Positions 35,567-43,852 of a DNA stretch of 64,000 nt are shown one piece after another. A model generated the notes under the pieces. That model had not been told where the DNA came from, did no database searches, and saw only the letters and a program-made list of their open reading frames with translations. Where the stretch lies: positions 1 through 64,000 of the forward strand of contig CAJTXE010000021.1 in assembly GCA_910580225.1 (NCBI GenBank), in the 5' to 3' direction. Numbering within the stretch: position 1 is the stretch's first letter; each line of letters begins with the position of its first letter. The translations under genes and the position numbers were made by a program. Origin of the DNA: an uncultured Acetatifactor sp. (lineage in GTDB: Bacteria > Bacillota > Clostridia > Lachnospirales > Lachnospiraceae).

Positions 35567-37485
35567 CAGTATTTCCTCGCCTTCTCCAGATTTTTCCGCA
35601 TCTCTTCATGGGCCTCCCGCACCTTTTCGTTCCGGGAATGCCCTGCAAGCCCCACATGCCACCAGGCCCCGTAGCCGTCCGTCATGGTCTTGGGCAGGAC
35701 CTTGATGTCAATGAGGGTGGACACCTGCTGCTTTAAGCTGTCCTCCAGGGCTGCGTCCAGTTCCTCCATGTTTTTCACCCGGTAGGTCTTTACCCCGTAT
35801 CCGGCAGCACAGGCTGCAAAGTCAATGGGCATCAGCTCTCCCAAAAGCGCCCCCTCCTGGTTCCGGAAACGGAATTCCGTGGCCAGATTGCCCATGCCGT
35901 TTGACATCTGCAGATTGTTGATGCAGCCAAAACCGCTGTTGTCAAAGAGCAGCACATTGATCTTCTGATGCTCCTGGATAGAGGTGACTAACTCCGAATG
36001 CAGCATCAGGTAGCTGCCGTCCCCGCACATGGCATAGACCTCCCGGTGAGGCTGTGCCAGTTTGGAACCCAAAGCTCCCGCAATCTCATAGCCCATGCAG
36101 GAATAGCCGTATTCCATATTGTAGGAATAGCGCTCATCCGAGGTCCACATGCGCTGCAGATCCCCGGGCAGGGAACCTGCTGCCCCCACGCAGACGGCAT
36201 CCGCCGGAATCTTTTCCCGCACCCTGGCCACCACCGCCGTCTGGGTGAGACTGCTGCCTGTCATCTGGTGGAATTCCGGTATGGTCCCGGGGTCTCCCGC
36301 CGCAATCAGGGGCCTGAATCCCTGGCCGTAGGAATAGGCGGACAGCCGCTCCATCTCCCTGGCCCACTCCGCCCTGGCTTCCCTGACCTCGGTTCCGTAG
36401 CCGCTGCGGTATCCTTTTTCCCGGAGCAGTCTCCCCAGTTCCAGAATGCCAAGCTTCGCATCCGCCACCACCTTCACCGCCCCCAGTTTGTAGGCGTCAA
36501 AGCGGGAAGTATTCAGGGTGACCACCCGGGCATCCGCCCTGAAAAGAGATTTGGAGGCTGTGGTAAAATCGGAAAACCGTGTGCCGATTCCCAGGATCAC
36601 ATCCGCTTCCCCGGCAATGCCGTTTCCCGCGCTGTTTCCCGTAACCCCCAGTCCCCCCAGATTGTAAGGATGAGAAGACAGGCATGCCGTCTTTCCGCTC
36701 TGGGTCTCCGCAAAGGGAATCCCGAATTCCTTGCAGAACTGCTCCAATGCCTCTCCCGCTTCCGAATAACGGACGCCTCCGCCGCAGATCACCAGAGGCT
36801 TCTTCGACTTTGCCAGCACCTCCGCAGCCTCTTCCAGTTCCTCCCGGGCAGGCACACCTCTCACAATGCGGTGCACTCTCTTCCGAAAGAATTCCTCCGG
36901 GAAATCACAGCATTCCCCCTCCACGTCCTGGGGCAGGGAGATGCACACCGCCCCTGTCTGGGCCGTATCCGTCAGCACCCGCATGGCATTTATCATGGCG
37001 GACATCAGCTGCTCGGGCCTGGCAATCCTGTCCCAGTACCGGCACACCGCCCGGTAGGCGTCATTGGTGGTGGTTGCCAGGGAATTCACCTGCTCAAACT
37101 GCTGCAGCACCGGATCCGGCTGTCTGGTGGAAAAGGCATCTGCAGGAAACAACAGCAGTGGAATATGGTTCACCGTGGCCGTAGCTGCCGCCGTAATCAT
37201 GTTGGCAGCCCCCGGCCCAATGGAGGAGGCGCAGGCGATAATCTTCCTCCGGTTGTTCTGCTTGGCAAAGGCCGTGGCAGCATGGGCCATCCCCTGCTCG
37301 TTTTTTCCCTGGTAAACCTTCAGCCCGCCGGGGCAGCTGTCCAGTGCCTCCCCCAGTCCGCACACAATTCCATGGCCGAATATGGTAAAAATACCTTCCA
37401 CAAATTTGTTTTCCTGCCCGTCAAAGGACACGTACTGGTTATCCAGAAACCGTACCAGTGCCTGTGCGGTAGTCATATATGCCAT
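35566..37485 (-). CDS. iolD: Trihydroxycyclohexane-1,2-dione hydrolase
   Basis: A 639-residue thiamine-diphosphate enzyme that opens the ring of THcHDO to 5-deoxyglucuronate. The glutamate-bearing N-terminal domain (FGHGIVCGLGEALDSC, then GMAHAATAFAKQ), the central domain, and the C-terminal ThDP motif GDGSYLMLHSELVTSIQE through DNSGFGCINN are complete. It matches the usual ~640 length. The ATG at 37485 has AAAGGTGGG upstream. A 65/66-bp tandem repeat lies directly upstream, between it and the unknown gene at 37925. Confidence 0.95.
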   Translation of the reverse strand: MAYMTTAQALVRFLDNQYVSFDGQENKFVEGIFTIFGHGIVCGLGEALDSCPGGLKVYQGKNEQGMAHAATAFAKQNNRRKIIACASSIGPGAANMITAAATATVNHIPLLLFPADAFSTRQPDPVLQQFEQVNSLATTTNDAYRAVCRYWDRIARPEQLMSAMINAMRVLTDTAQTGAVCISLPQDVEGECCDFPEEFFRKRVHRIVRGVPAREELEEAAEVLAKSKKPLVICGGGVRYSEAGEALEQFCKEFGIPFAETQSGKTACLSSHPYNLGGLGVTGNSAGNGIAGEADVILGIGTRFSDFTTASKSLFRADARVVTLNTSRFDAYKLGAVKVVADAKLGILELGRLLREKGYRSGYGTEVREARAEWAREMERLSAYSYGQGFRPLIAAGDPGTIPEFHQMTGSSLTQTAVVARVREKIPADAVCVGAAGSLPGDLQRMWTSDERYSYNMEYGYSCMGYEIAGALGSKLAQPHREVYAMCGDGSYLMLHSELVTSIQEHQKINVLLFDNSGFGCINNLQMSNGMGNLATEFRFRNQEGALLGELMPIDFAACAAGYGVKTYRVKNMEELDAALEDSLKQQVSTLIDIKVLPKTMTDGYGAWWHVGLAGHSRNEKVREAHEEMRKNLEKARKY

Positions 37486-37535
37486 ACTTTTCCCACCTTT
37501 CTATCCACTCTCTCTGACCTGATTTTATTTCTGTA

Positions 37536-37895
37536 CATTCTTACGCTCTGCGATTTTGTATTCCTGTGCATTCTCATTTCCGTACTTTTTGCATCCCTGC
37601 GCATTCTTACTCTCTGTGATTCTGCATTCCTGCACACTCTCATTTCGGTACTTTTGTATCTCTGCACATTCTTACTCTCTGTGATTCTGCATTCCTGCAC
37701 ACTCTCATTTCGGTACTTTTGTATCTCTGCACATTCTTACTCTCTGTGATTCTGTATTCCTGTGCATTTTCATTTCCGTACTTTTTGTATCTCTGCGCAT
37801 TCTTACTCTCTGCGATTCTGTATTCCTGCACACTCTCATTTCGGTACTTTTGTATCTCTGTACACTCTTATTCTCTGTGTTTCTGCATTCCTGAC
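37536..37895. repeat. 65/66-bp tandem repeat array, about 5.5 copies
   Basis: Units start at 37536, 37602, 37667, 37732 and 37798, with a partial sixth at 37863. Each begins CATTCTTAC or close to it. The units at 37602 and 37667 are identical over 65 bases. The others differ at a few positions. Within a unit there is a weaker ~22-base sub-period. The top strand is pyrimidine-rich. Several frames are open on the minus strand only because the unit lacks stops, and the 65-base period shifts frame at each copy, so I do not call a gene. It occupies the leader of iolD. Confidence 0.9.
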
Positions 37896-37924
37896 CCGGT
37901 CCCCCGGCCGCAGAGCTTTTCTGT

Positions 37925-38365
37925 TTATCGGCTGTAATCCGCTTCCAGGGGTGCAATTACCTCCGGGTTCTGCCCCACCCAGGCAACCGCACAGGCACAC
38001 AGCGCCGCGCAGAGCGAATCCATGGCGCAGCCCTTGTCGCCTGCCTCTGTCAACAGCCTGGCCAAAAGCTCTGCGGACTTGATATCGTCTTCATTGAAGG
38101 CATTTCCAAGGCGGACATATTCCGGGAAAGTCCGCAGCATTTTCCGGAAATCGTCATCCCAGTTCATACCGCCATTGTTCATCAGTTCATGCCGGACTCG
38201 TCCCGCAATGCGGATAATTTCTCCCTGGGCGGTTCCGGCCCGGCCCGACGGCGGGACAAGATAATCCCAAAGTTGTTGAAACTGTGCATTCTCCTCTGTC
38301 TCCGTAATGAGAATCGGAGAAACTCCGTCATGAACTACTGGTGCCTGTTCTTTCTGTTTTTCCAT
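37925..38365 (-). CDS. Protein of unknown function inside the iol cluster
   Basis: A 146-residue soluble protein with a good ribosome site (AGGAGG about nine bases before the ATG at 38365). It has no signal peptide. A polar N-terminus leads into a helical domain with the segments GEIIRIAGRVRHELMNNGGM, NWDDDFRKMLRTFPEYVRLG and a cysteine-containing helix SLCAALCACAVAWVGQNPEV. I do not recognise the family. It lies between iolB and iolD in the same orientation, so it is probably co-expressed, but a role in inositol use is not shown. Confidence 0.7.
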   Translation of the reverse strand: MEKQKEQAPVVHDGVSPILITETEENAQFQQLWDYLVPPSGRAGTAQGEIIRIAGRVRHELMNNGGMNWDDDFRKMLRTFPEYVRLGNAFNEDDIKSAELLARLLTEAGDKGCAMDSLCAALCACAVAWVGQNPEVIAPLEADYSR

Positions 38366-38510
38366 ATCCAGTGCCTCCTGTCTGCATGCTCTCTGTATGC
38401 TGTCTATATGCTGTCTGCATATTGTTTGATATCCTTCATAATTCCGTATTTATCTGCTGCTTTCCTCTGCCTGGCCGCCCCGGGAAAAGATTCCCCCTTC
38501 CGGCAGCTTC

Positions 38511-39272
38511 TCACGCCAACCACTCATGGGCCGGTTCCACAATGCGCGTTTTGCGCCAGGGATCCCCTTCCAGATGCCGGATCAGCCATGCGTAATACAT
38601 CCGGTATCCAGGCGCTGCCGCCTGCTGATGGGCATGCATGGGAGCGATGGTCAGACAGCCCTGGTCCTCCACCCGGAAGCACTGCTCCCCCTCAAAGCCC
38701 ACCCCGAATCCCTGTGGCTTGTCAAACTCATAATAATACAGCTCCGGCTGGGGATGAAAATGGGGCGGATAACTGGACCAACAGCCCGGCTTGTGGAACA
38801 CCTCTCCCAGAACCATGTTGGAATAGGGAGCATTCTCATAGTCAAACACCGTCAGCACCTGTCTGTGGGCAGTGCCCTCCCACTGCTCCTTTCCAAACTC
38901 CTGCAGGGTACACAGCTCCGGTGTATAGAACACCGGAGCAAAAGTATTCGGATTTGTAGTCTGCTGAATCAGCACTCTGCTGTCCTCCAAAGCCGTGACA
39001 ATCATCTCTCTTCTGCATCCGCAGTGCAGGCAATAGGGCTTATCCTGAAAGACACTGCGTCTTTCCCCTTCCTCTCTTCTGCCCTGAAAGGCCAACAGCA
39101 CCTTCCCTGCAAGCAGCAGAATGGCCGTCTCCTTCTCCTGCTCCATGATTCTGACTTTCTCTCCTGCCTTCAGCCTCCGGACACTCACATCCATCAGCAT
39201 ATGAGCGTTTTTTCCCTTCTCTTCGCAGAGAATTTTTTCTCCTTTTTCATTAAATTCCGGTTTCTCGTACAT
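38511..39272 (-). CDS. iolB: 5-Deoxy-glucuronate isomerase
   Basis: A 253-residue bicupin enzyme that isomerises 5-deoxy-D-glucuronate to 2-deoxy-5-keto-D-gluconate. Metal-binding cupin residues are in SSYPPHFHPQPELYYYEFD, then GFGVGFEGEQCFRVEDQG and PMHAHQQAAAPGYRMYYAW. The ATG at 39272 has AGGAG six bases upstream, and the in-frame ATG at 39305 has none. Adjacent to iolC by 58 bases. Confidence 0.93.
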   Translation of the reverse strand: MYEKPEFNEKGEKILCEEKGKNAHMLMDVSVRRLKAGEKVRIMEQEKETAILLLAGKVLLAFQGRREEGERRSVFQDKPYCLHCGCRREMIVTALEDSRVLIQQTTNPNTFAPVFYTPELCTLQEFGKEQWEGTAHRQVLTVFDYENAPYSNMVLGEVFHKPGCWSSYPPHFHPQPELYYYEFDKPQGFGVGFEGEQCFRVEDQGCLTIAPMHAHQQAAAPGYRMYYAWLIRHLEGDPWRKTRIVEPAHEWLA

Positions 39273-39330
39273 ATCTGCTCCTATCCGTTCCCTATCTGTA
39301 TTCAATCCAGTATGGAAACTGCCTTCTCCA

Positions 39331-40350
39331 CTACCTGCCCCGCACCACCATTTCCCCGTATTTTTCCTTTTCCTCCCGGATAAAGCGTTCCACCTCCTCC
39401 AGAGTGGGCATGGCTGCGGAACAGCTGTGGGCGGAAATCAGCATGGAAGCCGAGGCGGAGCCGTATTCCAAAGCTTCCGGAACGCTGCAGCCGTCTATCA
39501 ATGCCCGGAGAAAGGAAGATGCGTAACCGTCCCCGCCGCCAAATCCCTTCAGGGCGTTGGTGGGAAAGGGCTTTACCGTATACTGTCTGCCGTCGCAGGT
39601 ATAGGCCGCGGAACCCTCCTTGCCGTGTTTGATCACAACAATTTTGCAGCCGCAGCCCTGCCAGTACCTGGCGCTCCCGCTGTCCTCCCCGTCAAGCCCC
39701 AGCATGCGCTCCGTGAGATCAAATTCCTCTCTGGAACCCAGAATGATATCGCTCTGTCCGGCTACAAGGGAATAATAGACGGAAATCTCATCCTGGCTTT
39801 TCCAGGTATAGGCCCTGTAGTCAATATCAAATATCACCGGTATGCCGTTTTTCCTGGCCAGTATCACCGCTTTCAGCGCCGCCTCCCTGGAAGGACTGGC
39901 CGCAAGCGCCGTGCCGGAGATAAGAAGCGCCTTTGCCTTTCTGATATACGCCTCCTCCACATCCTCCGGCTCCAACATCAGATCTGCCACCCCATCCCGG
40001 TACATCAAAATCCGGCTCTCCTGGGGACTGATGATTTCCGTGAATGTGAGACCCAGGTTCTCCCCGTTCCTGCACCTTGTGATATGACTGGTATCAATGC
40101 CCTCTTTCTGAAAATAATGGGTCACATAGTCTCCGAACTGGTCATCGGACACCTTTCCGATAAAACCCACCCTTTTCCCCAGACGGGCCATTCCCACCGC
40201 GATGTTGGCGGGGGAGCCTCCCAGGTATTTATTGAAATTCGCGCTTTCCTCCAGGGGACGGTTCAAGTCCACCGGATTGAAATCAATGGCCACTCTGCCA
40301 AGCAATATCAGGTCATATGCCTTCCCCTGGTCAAATGTAATATACTGCAT
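39331..40350 (-). CDS. iolC: 5-Dehydro-2-deoxygluconokinase
   Basis: A 339-residue PfkB/ribokinase-family enzyme that phosphorylates 2-deoxy-5-keto-gluconate. Substrate-binding GRVAIDFNPVD and YLGGSPANIAVGMARLG occur at the N-terminus. ALKGFGGGDGYASSFLRALI near residue 270 carries the anion hole and catalytic aspartate (GGGD in place of GAGD). The ATG has GGGGAGAG upstream. First of the iol genes in transcription order. No aldolase (iolJ) or semialdehyde dehydrogenase (iolA) is in the window. Confidence 0.93.
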   Translation of the reverse strand: MQYITFDQGKAYDLILLGRVAIDFNPVDLNRPLEESANFNKYLGGSPANIAVGMARLGKRVGFIGKVSDDQFGDYVTHYFQKEGIDTSHITRCRNGENLGLTFTEIISPQESRILMYRDGVADLMLEPEDVEEAYIRKAKALLISGTALAASPSREAALKAVILARKNGIPVIFDIDYRAYTWKSQDEISVYYSLVAGQSDIILGSREEFDLTERMLGLDGEDSGSARYWQGCGCKIVVIKHGKEGSAAYTCDGRQYTVKPFPTNALKGFGGGDGYASSFLRALIDGCSVPEALEYGSASASMLISAHSCSAAMPTLEEVERFIREEKEKYGEMVVRGR

Positions 40351-40545
40351 TTTGTTCTCTCCCCTTCCCGCCGCTTCAGCAGGCCTTTTTGCTTCCTTCT
40401 TCCTGTTCCCGCTCTCCGTTACCCTGGAATCAGCCCCGGTCTTCCGGCCAATGCAAACATACGTTCTTCATTTCCCGGATTCCTCCGGATTGGCTCTGAA
40501 AATTCCCGGGACGGCTCAAAGACGCCTTCCAGGCCCCTGGTTCCT

Positions 40546-42216
40546 TCAACAGTAAACGCTTACCTTATCCCGAATCTGTATCTCCCTGTCAAAAGGGGTA
40601 TATGCGGTGAGATACAGCGTGGCCGCGCCGGGCGTCTTTTCCTCACTGTCCTCCTTGCCCTCGGTAAAGTGGTGCTCTCCAAAGCAGGGACCCACCGTCA
40701 AAGCGTCTTTCCCGTTGCCGATCTGCGTATGGCCCTGTTTTACCACAATGACCTCGCTTCCTGTCAGCGGCAAGTCCACATAATCATTGGTGAGAAAATC
40801 CACGCCGGAGAAGGCAAGCTCAATTCTCCAGGGAGCGCCCTCCACGCCGGAGGTTTTCACCCGCACGTCAAGCCCGTCCTCCACCTCCTTCACCCACACA
40901 TCAATCTGCATGTCCGGGCCAAGCTTTTTCTCCCGGGAAGCATTGTCCATTTTCCACCAGTCACTGGTAGCGGGCTTTTCCGTAAAGGGCAGATAGTACC
41001 ACCCACCCATGGTCTGGCGCAAATGATACGTCCCCCTGGATATTCTCTCCATCTGCTGTCCCTTGAAAGCACGATGTTCACAGAAGCTTCCGGCCACCTT
41101 CATCTCAAGCTTCATGCTGCCATTGTGCAGATAGAGAAAATTGGATTTCCCCTTCATCACCGTATAGGTAAAGCGGCCCTGCTGCCCTCTGGCAATGCCG
41201 GATTCCTGATAAAAACTCTCAAAATCAGGGCGTTGGTAGCTGCCCTCAAACTCCAGTTTCCGATATTCCGGATGAAGCATAAACCAGATCAGAAAATCCG
41301 GAGAGGTAATCTGCCGCCTGTCCACAATCTCAAAAATGGTATTGCACATCTGCAGAAATTCCGGAATCTCATATTTCATTCCCATTTTCAGGTATTCCAT
41401 GTAATAATCCTTGGGAAAAATAAGTCTGTCCTTGTCAAAACGGGTGGAATTTGCCGTGAAAACGCTGTCGTCCGGCTCCCAGTAGGTCAGCATCATCCAA
41501 AGATTCCGAATGGCATTCTGCTCATAGGAAGGGTCCCCGGTGGCCTCCGACAGCAGAATCATGGCATCATTGTTAATCCTGTTGTAATTTCCCGCCGACT
41601 TCTCCGCGAATTCCCCGTCCTCATTGCAGTCAATGCCCTCATTCAAATAGGTAAAAGCCGCTGTCTCCATTTCCTTACAGTCAAACAGCCTGCTGCAGCT
41701 CATAAGCACGGAAGCAATGGCCCAACGATGATTCGGCGTATGAAAGCCCCCCTGCAGAAGGCCCCTGGCGCCTAAAGCCACAATGGACTCCACCTTCTCC
41801 AGGATACCGCATTCCTCGGCGGTAAGCTCTGCTCCAGCCTTTCCCTCTCTCCTGTCCCGCAGATACTGGTACACGGGCAGCAGCTTCTTCACGCAGAAGG
41901 CCGTATCCGGCGCGGAAAAGAAATTGCAGGTAATGTAGTCAAATAATCCGCTCTCGTGCTGCACCCTGGCCACATAGTCCAGTCCTGTCATAATCCTTTC
42001 CAGTACTCTCCCGTCCCGGTAAAAGCAGGTATCCTCATTGCAGTAGGCCGCAATCATCCCTGCAATCCGGTAAATCGCAAACTTTGCCTGGACGATTCCT
42101 GTGGGGTCCGCAAAGCCCCCATATCTTGGACTCTCCTGGTCCAGAATCTGAATCTGCAGGGATTTCACTACCCTGTCCTGGGTGTCCAGAATCATTTTCC
42201 GATAATGCTTCTCCAT
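40546..42216 (-). CDS. Probable glycan-degrading enzyme, alpha/alpha-toroid plus beta-sandwich
   Basis: A 556-residue protein without signal peptide. The N-terminal ~320 residues are helical with aromatic/acidic motifs of alpha/alpha-toroid lyases and hydrolases: GGFADPTGIVQAKFAIYR, QHESGLFDYITCNF, GGFHTPNHRWAIASVL (an NHRW motif seen in several such families), and YNRINNDAMILLSEAT. The C-terminal part is beta-rich like the heparinase II/III sandwich (FLYLHNGSMKLEMKVAGSF, LRQTMGGWYYLP). I cannot assign the PL or GH family. It lies between the ROK kinase (beyond the repeat at 42,232) and iolC. Ribosome site AGGAGG upstream of the ATG. Confidence 0.6.
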   Translation of the reverse strand: MEKHYRKMILDTQDRVVKSLQIQILDQESPRYGGFADPTGIVQAKFAIYRIAGMIAAYCNEDTCFYRDGRVLERIMTGLDYVARVQHESGLFDYITCNFFSAPDTAFCVKKLLPVYQYLRDRREGKAGAELTAEECGILEKVESIVALGARGLLQGGFHTPNHRWAIASVLMSCSRLFDCKEMETAAFTYLNEGIDCNEDGEFAEKSAGNYNRINNDAMILLSEATGDPSYEQNAIRNLWMMLTYWEPDDSVFTANSTRFDKDRLIFPKDYYMEYLKMGMKYEIPEFLQMCNTIFEIVDRRQITSPDFLIWFMLHPEYRKLEFEGSYQRPDFESFYQESGIARGQQGRFTYTVMKGKSNFLYLHNGSMKLEMKVAGSFCEHRAFKGQQMERISRGTYHLRQTMGGWYYLPFTEKPATSDWWKMDNASREKKLGPDMQIDVWVKEVEDGLDVRVKTSGVEGAPWRIELAFSGVDFLTNDYVDLPLTGSEVIVVKQGHTQIGNGKDALTVGPCFGEHHFTEGKEDSEEKTPGAATLYLTAYTPFDREIQIRDKVSVYC

Positions 42217-42231
42217 AGCAGTTCCTCCTAA

Positions 42232-42755
42232 TTTAGTCGCTGCGCGACGGCTCTAAAGTATAAAGTTCCTTCGGCACACTCTTCTTGAGAGAAACTTTCA
42301 TTCGTAAGTTCTCTCATGAAAGTTTCTCTCGTGTGCCTCGCAACTTTATCTTTTGCTTTCTGTTCCGTTATCCATTGCCTTTGCCCATATAAGGGGAGTA
42401 TTTTCAGCTGCAAAATACGCATCTGCAAATCCTCCCGGGCATGGGACTTTCGGGTCTGTTTAGTCGCTGCGCGACGGCTCAAATTGCCTTCGGCAATTGG
42501 ATAAAGTTCCGTCGGCACACTCTTCTGTGCCCCGCAACTTTATCTTTTGCTTTCTGTTCCGTTATCCATTGCCCTTGCCCATATAAGGGGAGTATTTTCA
42601 GCTGCAAAATACGCATCTGCAAATCCTCCCGGGCATGGGACTTTCGGGTCTGTTTAGTCGCTGCGCGACGGCTCAAATTGCCTTCGGCAATTGGATAAAG
42701 TTCCTTCGGCACACTCTTCTGTGCCTCGCAACTTTATCTTTTGCTCTCTGTTCTG
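42232..42755. repeat. Palindrome-rich direct repeat, about 2.5 copies
   Basis: Copies start with TTTAGTCGCTGCGCGACGG at 42232 (227 bp), 42459 (194 bp) and 42653 (partial, ~100 bp). Copies 2 and 3 are almost identical where they overlap. Inverted repeats inside each copy: GTCGC/GCGAC, ATTGCC/GGCAAT, GGCACA/TGTGCC nested in GATAAAGTT/AACTTTATC. Copy 1 has an extra hairpin with perfect 15-bp arms (42287-42301 and 42316-42330). Open frames here are by-products of the repeat. The 538-bp gap between the ROK gene and the toroid-enzyme gene holds nothing else. Confidence 0.9.
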
Positions 42756-43709
42756 TCACGAAAGCATAAGCCGCAGCTTTGCCGCGCCGATAATTCCCGC
42801 GTCGTTATCCAGTTTTGCCGCCGTCAGTTCCGTATTCCGGGCGGAATCCCTGGAATAAATCTTCTCCCGCACCCGCTCCCGAAGCAGGGGAAGCAGAATG
42901 TCCCCGGACCTGCTGATACCGCCTCCGATGCAGAGCACCTCCGGCTGCAGGATATTGATGATATTGGCAAGGCCTTCGCTTAAGTACTCCGCATACTTCC
43001 CGATCACCTTCTGCGCCGTCTCATCTCCCTGTCTGTAGGCGTCAAACACAAGCTTCGCGTTCATATTTCCCTGATTTTCATTGCACAGCGCCCAGAGCAG
43101 GCTCTTCTTCTGTTTTTCCATGGCCCTCTTTGCACGGGCAATCAGGGCTTCTGCGGAAGCGTAAGCCTCCAGGCACCCCCGCCTGCCGCAGCTGCAGGAA
43201 ATCCCGTTATAACGGATGGTCATATGCCCAAGTTCCCCTGCCGCATAATTGACGCCCCGCAGGATTCTGCCGTCCTGAATAATGCCTCCCCCTACTCCGG
43301 TTCCAAGCGTCACCATGAGAAAGGATTGGGGCTTTTTGTCAAGAACAAGATATTCCCCCCAGGCCGCCGCGTTGGCATCGTTCTCAAAATACACCTTTTT
43401 GGAAGTCTGTCCCTGCAGAAGTCCCCTGAAATCTCCCTGACAGCAGGGCAGATTGTTGGCATACTCTATCCGCCCTGTCTCCGCATTGGCCGTCCCCGGT
43501 ACCCCCACCCCAATGGTCTGTATGCCGGAAGCGGTTACCCCGTTCTCCGCCATAAGCTCCCTGATGAGCCTCATCAAAAGCTCCGCCAGGGCCCCGGTTG
43601 TCATATTTCTGTCCGTGGCAATGCTTTTTCCTGCCACAAGCCTGCACTTTTCATCCACCAGTCCGGCGGTAATGCCGGTCCCTCCCACATCAATTCCGAT
43701 ATCATACAT
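42756..43709 (-). CDS. ROK family sugar kinase
   Basis: A 317-residue glucokinase-type kinase. ATP-binding YDIGIDVGGTGITAGLVDEK is at the start. VYFENDANAAAWGEY carries the catalytic aspartate and LGTGVGGGII the second phosphate motif. The ROK zinc signature CSCGRRGCLEAYAS with its histidine (ELGHMTI) is complete. The ATG at 43709 follows GGGGTGTG. Downstream of the GH38 gene by 143 bases, so the substrate is probably a hexose such as mannose or glucose released by that enzyme. This is inferred from context only. Confidence 0.88.
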   Translation of the reverse strand: MYDIGIDVGGTGITAGLVDEKCRLVAGKSIATDRNMTTGALAELLMRLIRELMAENGVTASGIQTIGVGVPGTANAETGRIEYANNLPCCQGDFRGLLQGQTSKKVYFENDANAAAWGEYLVLDKKPQSFLMVTLGTGVGGGIIQDGRILRGVNYAAGELGHMTIRYNGISCSCGRRGCLEAYASAEALIARAKRAMEKQKKSLLWALCNENQGNMNAKLVFDAYRQGDETAQKVIGKYAEYLSEGLANIINILQPEVLCIGGGISRSGDILLPLLRERVREKIYSRDSARNTELTAAKLDNDAGIIGAAKLRLMLS

Positions 43710-43852
43710 CGCTTCACACCCCTGTGCCCCTCCGGGCATTCCTACTTTTCCTTCTCCCCGGTACACCGTTGCATAAATTCTTTCCCAATCAGCACTGCTT
43801 ACCCGGAAAGGAATGCAACCGTGTACGATGGTCTCCTGCCAAACCTGCCCCT

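Noticed and set aside
35998..37749. Open frame of about 580 codons on the plus strand opposite iolD and the tandem array
   Set aside because: The part over iolD is a shadow, and the part over the array is a low-complexity Ser/Leu/Cys/His translation of the repeat.
37536..37895. CRISPR array
   Set aside because: Units are contiguous and 65/66 bp long with no unique spacers, and no cas genes are present.
37473..37956. Minus-strand frames with Arg/Glu/Lys-rich repeated peptides in the 65-bp array
   Set aside because: The period is not a multiple of three and several frames are open at once, so openness reflects the absence of stops in the unit rather than coding.
39427..41775. Open frame of about 780 codons on the plus strand opposite iolC and the toroid enzyme
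   Set aside because: It spans two real minus-strand genes and the gap between them, has no protein motifs, and arises from codon bias of the opposite strand.
42228..42712. Minus-strand frames of 77-96 codons inside the palindromic repeat
   Set aside because: The same peptide recurs only because the DNA repeats. There is no ribosome site, and the frame breaks between copies.
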